Assembly: GCA_951217055.1 (NCBI GenBank)
Contig: OX578276.1
Location: 11,781,930 to 11,845,929 of the forward strand
DNA from: Gerris lacustris
Taxonomy: Eukaryota > Arthropoda > Insecta > Hemiptera > Gerridae
Length of the DNA: 64,000 bases
Reading direction: 5' to 3'
Made by a program: the position numbers and the translations under genes. Numbering within the stretch: position 1 is the stretch's first letter; each line of letters opens with the position of its first letter. Positions 43,678-54,480 of this stretch are shown in pieces. The notes below the pieces were generated by a model. It searched no databases and was not told the DNA's origin. It saw nothing but the letters and a program-made list of their open reading frames with translations.

Positions 43678-45010
43678 AAAAAGTAGCTGGGTTTTGAACG
43701 GTGTGGATGGCCTAAGAGCTAAAATTAACAAGTTCTCCCCCCTACAAGGTTCGTCCTATCTACCCCTCCCGCCATCCATACAAAAAAAAGCAGTAATAAA
43801 TTTCGACAACAAGGACCGTAAATTTAAATACGCAGTTCTCACACCCCAACTGGGAAAAGATACGTTCTAGGAGTATTAGATTGATTACGCAACTCCAACA
43901 TAACATCAGGTTTGATATTAAATTCCCTCCCTCCCCCGAGGATATTAATATGTTTAAGGAGGATAATAATATATCCATAAATATTTATGGACTTGAAAAT
44001 GAAAAAATATGTCATCTAAGGCTCACAAAACAGGAGAGATATCCATCGAGATTTGCTTTTAATCACCGAAACACTATGTGAAACCCCATGGCGGAAATAG
44101 CTAATTGGGAGGTGAAAAGCCATTTTGCTTATATATCAAACCTCTTCTGTCTTGTTAGCCGATAAATTTGTGCCCACCATGGGGCAAAGGGGTTTTGTAG
44201 AAGGTGTCTTACCCACTTTCAAAAGGCTGCGAGAGTGGAGTTCGAGAACTTTGGTCGCCAGAATCGTGAACCCTTCGTCGTTTATGCTGACTTTGAGAGT
44301 ATCCTATTATATCATCTCATGTATATCACTTCGTTTCGTTGATTCTTTCCGATTTGTGTCGGCGGATCTCGAGCAGCTTGCCAATAATTTACCATCTCCA
44401 TCCCTCAAAAATATGATGAAGTATTATTCTGGCGAGAAGCTCGAGCTCATGATGAGGAAAGGAGTATATCCGTATGATTTCAAAGATTCGTGAGAGAAAC
44501 TGAATGAAACTCATCTCCCCCCTCGGGAGAAATTTTACAATTAATTGAAGCAAGAGGAGTGTAGTGAGTAGAGACTATGACCATGCGGTGAAAGTGTGGA
44601 CCACGTTTAAATGCCAAAACTTAGGGGACTACGCCGATCTGTATGTGAAGTCGGATGTTTTCCTCTTGAGTGATGTTTTTGAGGCATTTAGAGAGGTTAC
44701 TCTGGCATCACATAAAATTATTCCGACATGGTATTGGTATTACACCACCCCCGGCATGGCGTGGGACGTACACGAAAGATTTAGTCATTTGCGCTTACGA
44801 TAATTCTCATATTGTTAAAATAACCAGGTACCATATACACGTAGGGAAGTGTCATTCTGGTGAATCGATTAAGGCCATGAATAAACAAATTAGTAAGCTG
44901 AATATTCACGGTAAAATTATATATGCTCAAAAAAGAAATTTCCAGTTAACGGGTGAAGCATCATCTAAAGACCTTATATCGAGGAAATCTTTACAACATT
45001 GAAATTGGGT
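43678..45010 (+). pseudogene. Polymerase B gene, copy C, downstream half (deleted)
   Basis: Continues behind the shared TAA with frameshifted FSPLQGSSYLPLP and NNISINIYGLE blocks. It has the same exonuclease deletion as copy B (joint at about 44300), then LELMMRKGVYPYDF, DLYVKSDVFLLSDVFEAF, YTTPGMAWD, then the same palm deletion and the same tail (HVGKCHSGESIKAMNKQIS, ending ISRKSLQH near 45002). The tail lacks the MITE present in copy B. No catalytic palm motif exists, so no polymerase can be made. Confidence 0.75.
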
Positions 45011-45016
45011 AAGTCT

Positions 45017-45360
45017 CAATACAATTATCAGCCAAGACCATCAGCCACTACACAGCAATTGTAGTTTATGATGGTTACGACGACCCAAACAGTATTAAAA
45101 GGAGTGAACAAGTTTGTAGGTATCGACATTTCACGCCTCATTTACAAAACTCTACTTCATGGAACAAGAAATGCGATTCTTTACCAACTCATAAAACAAA
45201 AAACAATTGATAAAAATGTTGACCACTTATCTTAAAAGTAATAACTTTGAAGTGAGACAGTCCTTCAGGTGATGCTGATAATTCTAATAGCAGTAGAGCA
45301 CTCAAAGAATTGTTTGCCAAAAGAAACCAACATCAAGGAGTTCCTCCTTAACTAGTGCTA
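45017..45360 (+). pseudogene. FEN/PIN-like nuclease family, third copy (short fragment)
   Basis: The frame 45017-45210 reads IVVYDGYDDPNSIKRSEQV. After a frameshift, NKKQLIKMLTTYL...NFEVRQS, then SGDADNSNSSRALKE. Copy B has the corresponding IVVFDG block and the EEDANVMIVETAL block in the same order. These correspond to the FDG and EAEA-type acidic motifs of FEN/XPG nucleases. It starts just behind polymerase copy C. The later motifs and the CXC domain are absent. Confidence 0.5.
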
Positions 45361-45743
45361 TCGCATAGCGGTAAAAGAAAGTGATATTAGCAGAGATAGA
45401 GGATAAAGACAGTTAGCCTGAGTGATTCATTTAGCCTGTAAACATTTTTTTCTCTCGCTGATTGTGATTTTTTTTTTAGATAGCTTGTTTGTGTGGTGGC
45501 TGTTGGTTACTAATTTAAAGTAACCTAGTAACTTATTTTTAATTAAATATAAATAATACAATGCATTTCAGAATAGCGTTACTTTTAGTGTTTAGTTTAC
45601 ATAATTTATAATATAATAATAAGACATTCTAGCCTAAGATGAGTTATTTAAATCCATTATTGGGATAGTAGTCCACAACATGGGAAAGTACCCCAGTACC
45701 CCATCTTACCCCACATTTTTTAAATTTTTTACTGGTGATGGTT
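45361..45743. other. No gene recognised
   Basis: AT-rich sequence between the nuclease fragment and the pogo-like fragment. Confidence 0.3.
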
Positions 45744-46240
45744 AAGTCATGGGTGGAAGATGGTGGGATCCGAAATCAACGAACAATGCTATTAAAGTTG
45801 TGATTAATGGAGACATTGGATACAAACGAAAACGAGCAGTCATTTCAAGTTCCGCAAACCACATTGAATAAAAGAGTCAAAATAGTCCGGGGAGAAGTAA
45901 AATACTGCAGAACCTGTTATTTTTGCTGTATCAACTAGTAGCAATATCTATCCAAATAAAGAAAATCCAATGCTACTGAAGAGTCTTGGCCCTATTAAAA
46001 CAGTTTTTACGGTAGTTAAAGAAAATTGATAAGTAGATTGTTTATTAAAAATGGAACAAAGGTTATTTGGATTAACTTCTTATAATCTAAGAAAACTTGC
46101 TGAGTGGATTTAAAGCTAGACATCCCCAAATAACTCTTAGGAACCAGAACCTACAAGAGCTGATAGGGAAGCTGCGTTCAACAAACCAAATGTCACAAAC
46201 ATTTTTGGTTTGCTAACTCTAGTTGATACTTCTGTTGTAC
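45744..46240 (+). pseudogene. pogo/Tigger-type transposase, N-terminal fragment
   Basis: Frameshifted pieces: NAIKVVINGDIGYKR then (+1) SFQVPQTTLNKRVK, a pipsqueak-type helix-turn-helix; LFGLTSYNLRKLAEW and FKARHPQITLRN, the CENP-B/Tc5-type second DNA-binding region; and REAAFNKPNVTNIFGLL at the entry to the DDE domain. The catalytic core is missing. It runs into the end of the minus-strand piggyBac remnant near 46222-46240. Confidence 0.7.
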
Positions 46241-47406
46241 TTCACCGTACCCGTGACCGATATATTTTTCTCAGATAATAACTGAATTAGTTCAAAGCTG
46301 GTAAAAAAATTGTCAAAATAAAATTTATGCAGAGATGGGTTTTCAACAGAATTTATATTCTCCATAATAACTGATGCACCTAAACCTTTTACTGGGTAAG
46401 CATTTTCCTTTTCTTGTTTCCCTTCATAAAGGTCACAGCGAAAACAATATCCGGTTTCAGAACAACACATAGCCCATTGTTTGAAACCAAACCTAATGGG
46501 CTTTCCTCTAATGAATTGCTTCATGAAATGCTGCCCATAATACCTAATCATTTGTTCATCAATACTCAGATTTTCCGAGAATACACCAAACCTCATAAAC
46601 TGCATGTTCATTTTTTTTAGCAAAGGGGCAATTTTGAATGATCTTGTGCTAAAATTAGTTTGATTCTTCTTCTATTCTAAAGAAGAGTTGTCGTTAAAAT
46701 GCAAATTTCTCTTCATTTCAATGTATCTATTACGAGGCATACATTTTCTTACACAATCAATAATAACATCTTCATCTTCACACCAATACATTTTTTCTTG
46801 GGGAAGAGAATGGTAACCAGTCAGTAATAAAATACCTACAAATTTTCTCAAACAGTCAATCGAAAAATTAAAATTGTGGCGATTATTCTGTGACGCACAC
46901 AAGACGCTCTGTTTTACTATTTGCAGCATAATCTCTTCGTCTAATAAATACTCAAACACTTCAGTTGGCGTTTTTCCTATAAACATTGTACAAATGTTTT
47001 CTTTCAGTTTCGCAAAATGTTCAGAATTATCACCACACTGTTTGCTGTAGCTAGGGTTCATTTTCTTCCATTCTGGCTTGCTTTTTACCTTTAGATCAAT
47101 TTTTGGCATTTTTTTAGGAGGAACATCTTTGTAATCTTTATTCACTTCCTGTTTTTTCTGATTAGATGAAAACAAGCTACTGTGAATTTCAAGCCTACCA
47201 GGCACATCATTTATCACCATTTGTTCTAGATCGTTTTCTTCGAATTCTTCTTGATCAGAAACAATTCCAACATTATCAGGTGGTAACTCTACTATATCAA
47301 CAGGGTTGTCATCATCAGAATCTTCGTAATCAAATTGGTCCAGGAAGTTTGGGTCTTGGAGTGCATCCTGAAGCTCGGCCAAAGTGTAAAACTCCTTGGT
47401 TCCCAT
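46219..47406 (-). pseudogene. piggyBac-like transposase, frameshifted and 3'-truncated
   Basis: From ATG 47406 an acidic N-terminus (YEDSDDDNPVDIVELP) leads into KLKENICTMFIGKTPTEVFEYLLDEEIM and LRKFVGILLLTGYHSLPQ, the conserved first half of the piggyBac domain. The frame ends at 46672. After a shift the part 46623-46219 has LSIDEQMIRYYG (first catalytic Asp), IRGKPIRFGFKQWAM and FYFDNFFTSFELI (second Asp). The third catalytic Asp is lost because the copy ends at the junction with the pogo fragment. Likely 5' terminal repeat at 47788-47820. Confidence 0.85.
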
Positions 47407-47787
47407 TATAATTATTGCACAAACCTAATTCAGCCACGATCCCCAATTGGGGCTTTCTTAAAACAACACTAACTATAGAAACAATAAAGCACGAAACAAA
47501 ATAAAACAAATATATTATATTTATTTATTGTTCAATGAACATGTATATTTAAATAAAATGTTAATAAAATAACAGCAAATATTTTTTAAAAAATGATGAA
47601 AACGCACAAAAATGAGGTGTTAAAAAGGAGTGACACTGCTACCTCTAATAGAGTAATATAAAGACTGAAGGAAACTAAATATAACAAATCAAGATAAGCT
47701 TATCTCTGTTAAGGTTGGAGATAAGACTGACACCCCTATACCTTAAACAAACTGTAATGTTGTGATTCTATATAGACAAAAAGAAAG

Positions 47788-47824
47788 TATCCCCATTTGG
47801 GGACCATGGCACTTAATGGTTTAA
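47788..47824. repeat. Candidate piggyBac 5' terminal repeat and TTAA
   Basis: Read on the minus strand, ACCATTAAGTGCCATGGTCC directly follows TTAA (47821-47824). TTAA is the target of piggyBac elements, and ends with a short repeat rich in GTGCC are usual. The other end of the element is missing. Confidence 0.45.
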
Positions 47825-48364
47825 TGCTTGTAAATGCAATCAATTACGAATAGAGGTGTTGTAGGTGTTTTATATAGGAGAATGTTATTTAGTTAATAAT
47901 TACGGGGTAATATTTTAGATAATTAAAATAATTACAGTTATAGATAATACAATGTTATGTATTTAATAATTACGGGGTAAGTTTAGATAAATCATAATAA
48001 TTATAGTTCATAGATAATATAGAGATAAATATATATAAATTAAAATATATAACATAATATATAAAACAACGAGGATAAAATATATATAAACTAAGAATAT
48101 ATTTAAACAGTTTATAGATGACTTTATAGATAGATAAATAATAAGTAGTTATATCTTATTATGTATATATAAGAATGTATGTATTTTAAAAGTAAGTTTA
48201 TACTGTTAATTACAATTATAGAATAACCTTTAAAGCTTGTTTTATTAGCAGAGATACCTAGCCCCATTATAATCTTATTAAATGTAATCTAGTTTAAGTA
48301 AAAAATTATAATCAAATAACATTTTTTATTAATAAAAAATTAAATAGAGTATAAGTTCAAAACA
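47825..48364. other. AT-rich spacer with short direct repeats
   Basis: Contains TTAATAATTACGGGGTAA twice (about 47895 and 47960), with nearby TAGATAATA.A..TTATAGTT repeats. No coding signal. Confidence 0.4.
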
Positions 48365-48580
48365 TAGCCAAGAGTCGGTATGGAGAGTCCTTACTTGCCA
48401 CGCTAAGGATGGGTGAAGAAGAAGGTGGCAGTAAGGATGTTTTTCTGCCACAGAGAGTGATGACGGTCTTCACTGAAGAGGTTGTCGCCAACTACAACGA
48501 CAAGCCGGACCTCAATCTGATTTACAAAGGACTAGCGTAGGACAACAAGACGTTTGACATCGAATTTATAAATGTTTAAT
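48365..48580 (+). pseudogene. Second copy of the polymerase-associated small beta-rich domain
   Basis: The frame reads KSRYGESLLATLRM, VFLPQRVMTVFTEEVV, NLIYKGLA, a TAG at 48538-48540, then DNKTFDIEFI and a stop. It aligns in order with the exon at 42333: TSLGPSLSIEI, LYLPGRLA, TVIYRGKPTK and YVSFAGYG. No ATG or upstream exon is visible. No finger or polymerase sequence follows, so only this domain is left. Function is inferred from the association at 42-45 kb. Confidence 0.5.
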
Positions 48581-48645
48581 GTTTTTCTTTTCATCATTTA
48601 ATAAATATTTAAATTGAAATTTAACTGGTTTAACATTTTATTGTA

Positions 48646-49080
48646 CAGGGTGGCGGTGGCGCAAAACTACCGTTATGGTTTGAATGTTTAATAACTTTTT
48701 AAATTTATTTTTATTACAGTATTTTGTGAAGAAAACTTGGGGAATTTGAAATGGAACACTAAACAACAGAACAGCGATCAACAATTGTTGAATTTTATTT
48801 TGAAAATCAACGGTCAATTGTTTTAACGCAGCGCGCTTATTGTCGTTTTTTAATGTGCATATTGGACCTTCAGCACCAACAATAAACCGCCTGGTTGCAA
48901 ATTTTCGACATCACGGTACAGTAAGGACACCTTTCATGTACCGGAAGACCAGTACAATCCACACGGAAGAAAATATCCAACGCGTTGTGGATAGTGTGCA
49001 GGACAGTCCAGAAACATCAACAAGAAGACGTTCGGCACAACTGGGGCTATCGCGGAGGTCCGTTTAGAGGATTATGCCAT
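48646..49080 (+). pseudogene. mariner-like transposase N-terminus (DUF4817-type HTH), 3'-truncated
   Basis: The left end is TA then CAGGGTGGCGGTGGCGC at 48646. The coding part has TTEQRSTIVEFYFEN, then TINRLVANFRHHGTVR, a DUF4817-type helix-turn-helix, then IHTEENIQRVVDSVQDSPETSTRRRSAQLGLS. The last block is the second DNA-binding region seen before the DDE_3 domain in arthropod IS630/Tc1-like transposases. A stop after EH near the start and a TAG at 49063-49065 break it. The DDE core is absent, cut off at about 49080. Confidence 0.7.
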
Positions 49081-49100
49081 TTCATTCCGACAAAAATTAA

Positions 49101-49259
49101 AATTCTGATGGGAAGTCTTTCTAACCTGTGGTAAAATACATATAATATTTGTTGAAATCTTTAGAAGATGATGTTATGAATTTAAAAACAGATTCTAAAG
49201 ATTTCAACAAATATTATATGTCTATTTTACAACAGGTTAGAAAGACTTCCCATCAGAAA
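49101..49259. repeat. Inverted repeat, arms about 65 bp
   Basis: TTCTGATGGGAAGTCTTTC... (49101-49168) is repeated in inverse at 49195-49258 (...GAAAGACTTCCCATCAGAA), with a 26-bp centre. The right arm can be read as coding (KDFNKYYMSILQQVRKTS) up to a TAA at 49322. It may be the 5' inverted end of a Penelope-like copy. Confidence 0.75.
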
Positions 49260-49964
49260 GTAAATAACCCTTCAACTGATGTAAATGTAAATTTAAATAA
49301 TATCCCCTCAATTGAACCCACATAAATATTATATAAGCTAGTAACAAATAGTATTATTAACATAATATAACTTACATATAATATACCTTCTATAGTAATC
49401 TTCTAATAAATAATATCAAAAATTATAAAATTAATAATTTAGTAAAGTAGATCTTATATTAGAGTTTTTAGATATTAGTCATACATTAGTGTATTGCATA
49501 ACTTAGTATCCATTAGATAATATACTATCACCTTATCACTCTTATCAGTTTGAGTAAACAACTCATGACAAATTTCTCTTTGAGAAACGTTTTTTAAATT
49601 TTCGACCATAAAATGTACAAGTGGAGTGATTTAGGTGTCTAAGTTACCATAAGTAATAAATATGTTATATTTTTCAAAAGATTTTATTTTGTTAAAATTT
49701 CATTTTTAACTTTAATTATTGTTTTGTTTCAAGTAAGAAGTTATGAAGCTGCTACAGTAGAATTTATCATAAAAATGTTTAATAAAAGTTTATGTGGATT
49801 ATTAAATGATTGTAAGGTTAGTAAAATCCGTTTATATTGTTTTTATTGTACAAAATGTGTCTTTGTTTTGGTTAGTTAAATAGTTTTAATATGTCAAAAT
49901 GTAGTGTTGATTATTGTTATTAATATGTTATTAGTGTTGATTATTGTTAATTAAATTGTTTCAG
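49260..49964. other. AT-rich tail, probably 3' part of a Penelope-like element
   Basis: No coding frame beyond the short tail ending at 49322. It resembles the A/T-rich 3' tail at 27600-28061 in style and leads to a similar hammerhead-like motif. Confidence 0.35.
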
Positions 49965-49994
49965 CTTGATAATGGCCCCAAGTGGGGTTGAAAT
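49965..49994 (+). ncRNA. Second hammerhead-like motif (candidate)
   Basis: CTTGATAATGGCCCC, a short loop AAGT, GGGGTTGAAAT. The GGCCCC/GGGGTT pairing gives a stem II followed by GAAA, and the preceding CTTGATAA is close to CUGAUGA. It keeps the GAAA that the first copy (28069) has lost but has lost the exact CTGATGA. Each copy thus carries a different defect. Confidence 0.35.
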
Positions 49995-50299
49995 ATCGCT
50001 GCATGATATAAAAACTTAGTTTTTATTTATACCCTTAAGACCAAGGACAAGTGTCAGAAAGCTAGTAACAGGATAAAGTTCCTTAACATTCTAGTTCTTT
50101 TAGATATTAAGGAAAATTAGGTAAAAATAATACTCTGCGTTATCAGCACGCAAAGATAACGCGCATTTAACCATTTTACCTCTCTGGGCCCGTTGCATGT
50201 TGTACATCCAAAGTACCCCAAGTTGCCACACGCCGACGCCACACATTTCCATTGCTAGTTGATTGAAAGCTTCATAATCACTTTAAATTTATTGAAGAA

Positions 50300-52480
50300 C
50301 AGCACGAGAAGAACAAAATTTTACGTTTGGTGAGGAAAAGTGGAGAGACGCCCTGCGAGCGATTTTTTGTATTGGATCTCATTCACTTCACTTGGATACC
50401 ATTTCATCAAAGTGAATGTGAGAGGTTCACCACCAAAGGGTATTTCACCATCCGCCGGTCGGACAAGTTCTGGTCAGGCATCTGGCCAGATATGACCATT
50501 GAACAAATACCGATGAGGGCCATGAAAACTTATGGCGGTTATATCATGGTCGCGGTATGAGCGATAGTGTGCTAAGCAGATGGATTGTAGGGATGCTATG
50601 TCTTCATAAATGCATAAATGAGCAGACTGAGGTGATGTGTGAAATACGCTCACAGACGTCTGATCAACATTTTGACCTAAGGCCTCCCAAGGTTTCAGAG
50701 ATAATGCTGATATCAAGGACCTAAGTAACTGGTTGGCTGATCATTCACCATTTCCTGAATCCGAAGAGCTATTGACTATAAGCTCTGGAGCTGTAGCTCC
50801 AGAGGGTGTGAATTGCAGCTTAGCCCGATCCATTGGTATAATCTGCTTGACGAGATGTTTGGAAAAAGAAAATTTAGAAGATTTTAAATTGAAACGCAAG
50901 GATAAGGTGGTTACTCTGGCGTTTGTTTCCAGTACTCTGAAAAAATCACGGTTGATCATCTTACACTGTTCCAACGAGTGTGTATCATAAAGCAATCAGA
51001 GGCTGATATCGGGAATTTGTTTAAATGTGAGTTAGTACCTTTCCCCATGCCTCTTTTTAATGAAGAATGCATGCACAATGGGCGAAAATCAGTAATGTAC
51101 GAAGGATTCAGTCTTCTTCTGGAGCTGGTGGACTTGGATGCCAGATGATGCGTACCTTCTTCACAAGGTTGTTTGGACCAATGATGCCACATTTCAGGTG
51201 GTCTGCCAAAACTACGTGGATTATGTCCTTCGACATTTTGGAAACAATTCAATTGTAGTTTTTGATGGATGTCCCGTTGGGATCAACAACAGAGCACCAA
51301 TTGCGCAGAAAGGCATCGCAATCCACAGAAGCGCAGAACGGCATCGGAGATCATTGCTGCATTCTTCTAAGAAGTTTATCTTCTCAATAACAACCTCGCT
51401 CCATTCATTTTACAAGCCAAATTCTTTTCGAATGACTCCAACAAGAAGAACTTCATCACCCTACTGATGACTGAAGTAGAGACCAAGGGTATCCGAGTAA
51501 TGCAGAAGAAGACGCAAATGTCATGATTGTCGAGACAGCTTTGAGGGAAGGAGGAAATTTCGACAGCGTCACCATTACTGGAGAAGACATAGATCTCCTA
51601 GTTCTTCTCACTGCATTAGGTGGTTCCGAGCGGAACTTATATTTCCAAAAGGCTGATAAGGGCAACAATGCTCCACTTCTGCATTCCTTCCATTCTTTCA
51701 AATATGGGTCACAGGACATTCTTTTTCTACATGCTATAAGTGGGTGCGATACCACCTCTGCACCTTTTGGGTTTGGAAAAAAGAAGGTGATGCAAGTTTA
51801 CAACAAAAACCCTGGTCTTTCAGAAATGTTGGATGTCTTTAAAGACCCTGAAGTATCTGACACCCAATTAGCTGAGATTTGTAAGAGATTCTTGATTAAG
51901 TTATACGGTGGGACCGATGTTGATAACCTGGAAGAGCTGAGGTACCGGGAATTTTCGACCGTAATGGCAAAGTCTACATGCCAACTTGCCCGGCTGCCTT
52001 TAACAAAAGATGCCGCCAAGTATTACTCCTTCAGGACGTATCTGCAAGTACAGACGTGGTTGGGGAACCAAGGGGCTATCAACAATTGCCCTCAGCTTGG
52101 GGTTGGCAATTAAGCAAAGGATGTGGGTATTAGAATTCTCATTCTATCCAAATAATATTGCAGTTCATTTCCAATTTTCAATGACTCTCATTCATTATCA
52201 TGTTCTTCCCATTCCTTGTGCTACTTCATAATTCATGTTTATTACAGTAAGTGTTAATCTGTTTACAGGTGTTCATAACATGGACGCGGCTCCTGAAAGA
52301 CATTTGCGAACCTTAAGTTGCAAGTGTGCAACTAGATGTTTCAGGAAGGTGCAGTTGCAAAAAGGAAGGGCTAAAATGCTCTGCCTAGTGTAAGTACTGC
52401 GTTGGCTCTGGGTGCGAAAATTCAGCGAAGCCCGACGTCAACTAGGACGACACTGATGACGAAGACAAACGACAGCCTTT
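50300..52480 (+). pseudogene. FEN/PIN-like nuclease + CXC family, copy B (most complete)
   Basis: Reads through several frames: GYFTIRRSDKFWSGIW and DMTIEQIPMRAMK (50327-50560), SNWLADHSPFPE and LTISSGAVAPEGVN (50720-50815), CELVPFPMPLFNE (about 51026-51066), SIVVFDG (51254-51274), DANVMIVETAL (51509-51542), GEDIDLLVLL (51580-51610), HAISGCDTTSAPFGFGKKK (51730-51785), then RLPLTKDAAKYYSFRTYLQVQTW. A Cys-rich CXC-like block (CSCKKEGLKCSAxCKYCVGSGCEN) ends it at about 52355-52432. The acidic motifs in order FDG, D-A-D/E, DxD, GxD recall FEN/XPG nucleases; the CXC block recalls tesmin-type DNA-binding domains. The longest frame, 51523-52113, is 196 codons. It would be a nuclear DNA-acting protein if this is right. 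Confidence 0.6.
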
Positions 52481-53339
52481 AATCCATTAAGGATCAGGAA
52501 AAAATAAATAAATAAAAAATACCGTGGATTGGTGGTTTATTCGGCTACCGCCTGTTTAAAACTAGATAAAATAAAAATATAAATTTTTTGGAACGTTATC
52601 GACTAAGTTTAAGATAAACAATCTATTTTAAGGTCGATATTCCACGGCGCATGTACAGAAATATTTAAACAACAACAGGTGGTTTCTCTAATCAACCACT
52701 ATCAGTGTTTTTTATGGTTTGTGCCCAAAAATAGTCGTTTTTTCCTTTAAAAGTATTTTTAATAGTTGGAGGATGGATGGCTTTGGTAATTGTTTATATA
52801 TTCTTTGAACTAACTAAATTAGAATTGCTAACTTTATCTTGCTTTGCTACCTATTAAAAAATAGCTATAATATTTAAGTGAGTACGTATGTTTAGGATTA
52901 AACATCTTCAGTTTTTTTTTTATTGTGGCTCACAGAAGATATTTCTTACTATCAGTTTTGATATAATATTGAGTTTTTATAATAAATATTTAGCGCTCTC
53001 GAGCTGTTTGCAGATTTTTAGCATGCGTTTTGACGATTCAATAAGTAAAGTTGTTTTAAAGGTTTGGTGGTTGACTCCGCTAACCACATACTTTAATTTT
53101 TGTTTCCATTACAGATGTCAGACCTTTATTACTTATTTTTTCATCTGGCCTTAGAATTTGTATCAATCCAACTTTTTTTTTACCTAAATAATCATTAGTA
53201 GACTTTTATACCTATCTAATCAAGTAGATGGCTATATGTTACTTTTAAAATCATTTCACAGGGTTAGAACCTAACCTTTTCTTTAGTCTATAAGCTTCTA
53301 AAGTTAAGTTTTTCTACACACTTTTTTCTCCTTTTTGCA
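52481..53339. other. No gene recognised
   Basis: AT-rich sequence, including an 88-codon hydrophobic frame (52888-53154) with no family signature. It ends in a good acceptor site (TTTTTGCAG at 53340). Confidence 0.35.
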
Positions 53340-53340
53340 G

Positions 53341-53514
53341 TTTATAAGCTGAGATATGGAGAAAAAAAATTGTCATTGATGTGAATTGGCTAGATGGGAG
53401 GACGTTAGAAGATCTAGAAGCTTTGTTTGAAATTAACGATGCCCAGGGAGAACATTCCTATAAAGGAGGAGACTCCGACGGGGAAGACGGGACTTATTAG
53501 AAACATTTTGTAAG
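53341..53514 (+). other. Possible small exon, acidic
   Basis: Between CTTTTTGCAG and a GTAAGT at about 53511, the sequence reads KIVIDVNWLDGRTLEDLEALFEIND and a Gly/Asp/Glu-rich end, stopping at TAG 53498-53500. The splice-like borders and protein-like composition suggest a coding fragment, but I recognise no family. Confidence 0.25.
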
Positions 53515-53868
53515 TTACTTCTACTTATTTACAACAGGTTTCAAACAATAAAGTCTGATTACGGTTTACGAAAGTCGCTCGGCCTGCAATTTCCACAATC
53601 GAAAAAAAAAAAAAAAATGCCTAATTACACGCTATTTATGAATTGCACTATTATTATGTTTATTTTTTTCAGCACCCACCTCATTCTCCAACAAGTTCTT
53701 CCTTGACGGTCATGATTCACACTTTCTATGACACCAGCCTCCCGTAACTCTTCCAATATAGATTCTATTTCATTATGGTGAGAATGGTTGCCAGTCTGTG
53801 TAGATGCCATCTGATGAAACACGATTTCAGTGGAGGAAAGAAAGCACTAAATATATTTTCAATACAAA

Positions 53869-54012
53869 TGTAACATCAAGATAAACCAGAATGTGACTTG
53901 AAAAAATACAAATCTAAAATTAACTAAATCATCTATCTTGTCATATCAAAATATGCACAGTAGACATATATATATTTATGTATATATATGCAAGTTCATT
54001 TACTTTTCAACA
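53869..54012 (-). repeat. Copia 3' LTR, about 144 bp
   Basis: On the minus strand, the polypurine tract AAGGGGGAG (54013-54021) is followed by TGTTGAAAAG. The sequence continues to GATGTTACA, which ends at 53869. The TGTT...TACA ends and position just behind the RNase H frame are as expected. No second LTR is found in the window. Confidence 0.65.
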
Positions 54013-54480
54013 CTCCCCCTTGAACTTGCATCTTCAGTCTTAGATCTTGACAGAGCTTACTGAATCTCAAGAATTGAAGTGGCTGGGTAAGGATGTCAGC
54101 AACTTGATCTTCTCCTCCAATATGCTCCAAGTTGAAGATTCCTTCTTCGAACTTCTCCCTGATGAAGTGTATTCTAACATCTATATGCTTAGAGAGTTTG
54201 TGGAAACTTGGGTTCTTAGCTAGTTTAACAGCTCCCATGTTATCCACCCAGAGAGTTGGTCGTTCTTCCTTCTGGCTTGAGACGTCCTCTAGATTCTGCG
54301 TAAGCCAGACTATTTCCTTGGCTGCTTCGCTTCCTGCGACGTATTCTGCTTCAGTGCTGGACGTAGCTACGTATCGTTGTATCCTGCTGAACTATGTGAT
54401 GGCTGCTCCTGCATAGCGGCATACTACACCAGACACTGACCCTAGGACGACGCCTTTTGGGGTGGCCCGCGACCAACTTG
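53996..54480 (-). pseudogene. Copia RNase H, C-terminal part
   Basis: Reads YAGAAIT and FSRIQRYVATSSTEAEYVAGSEAAKEIVW (54414-54300), then LWVDNMGAVKLAKNPSFHKLSKHIDVRIHFIREK, HIGGEDQVADILTQPL and a Lys-rich end at 53996. These are the characteristic blocks of the Copia RNase H. A TAG replaces the expected Trp after AIT. This appears to be the other half of the Copia RT gene at 59400-60433: the two meet at the ASDPSSR / SVSGVV boundary if the 4.9 kb between them is removed. Confidence 0.8.

Noticed and set aside
52888..53154. 88-codon hydrophobic frame
   Set aside because: AT-rich sequence gives Phe/Leu/Ile-rich frames by chance; no family signature.
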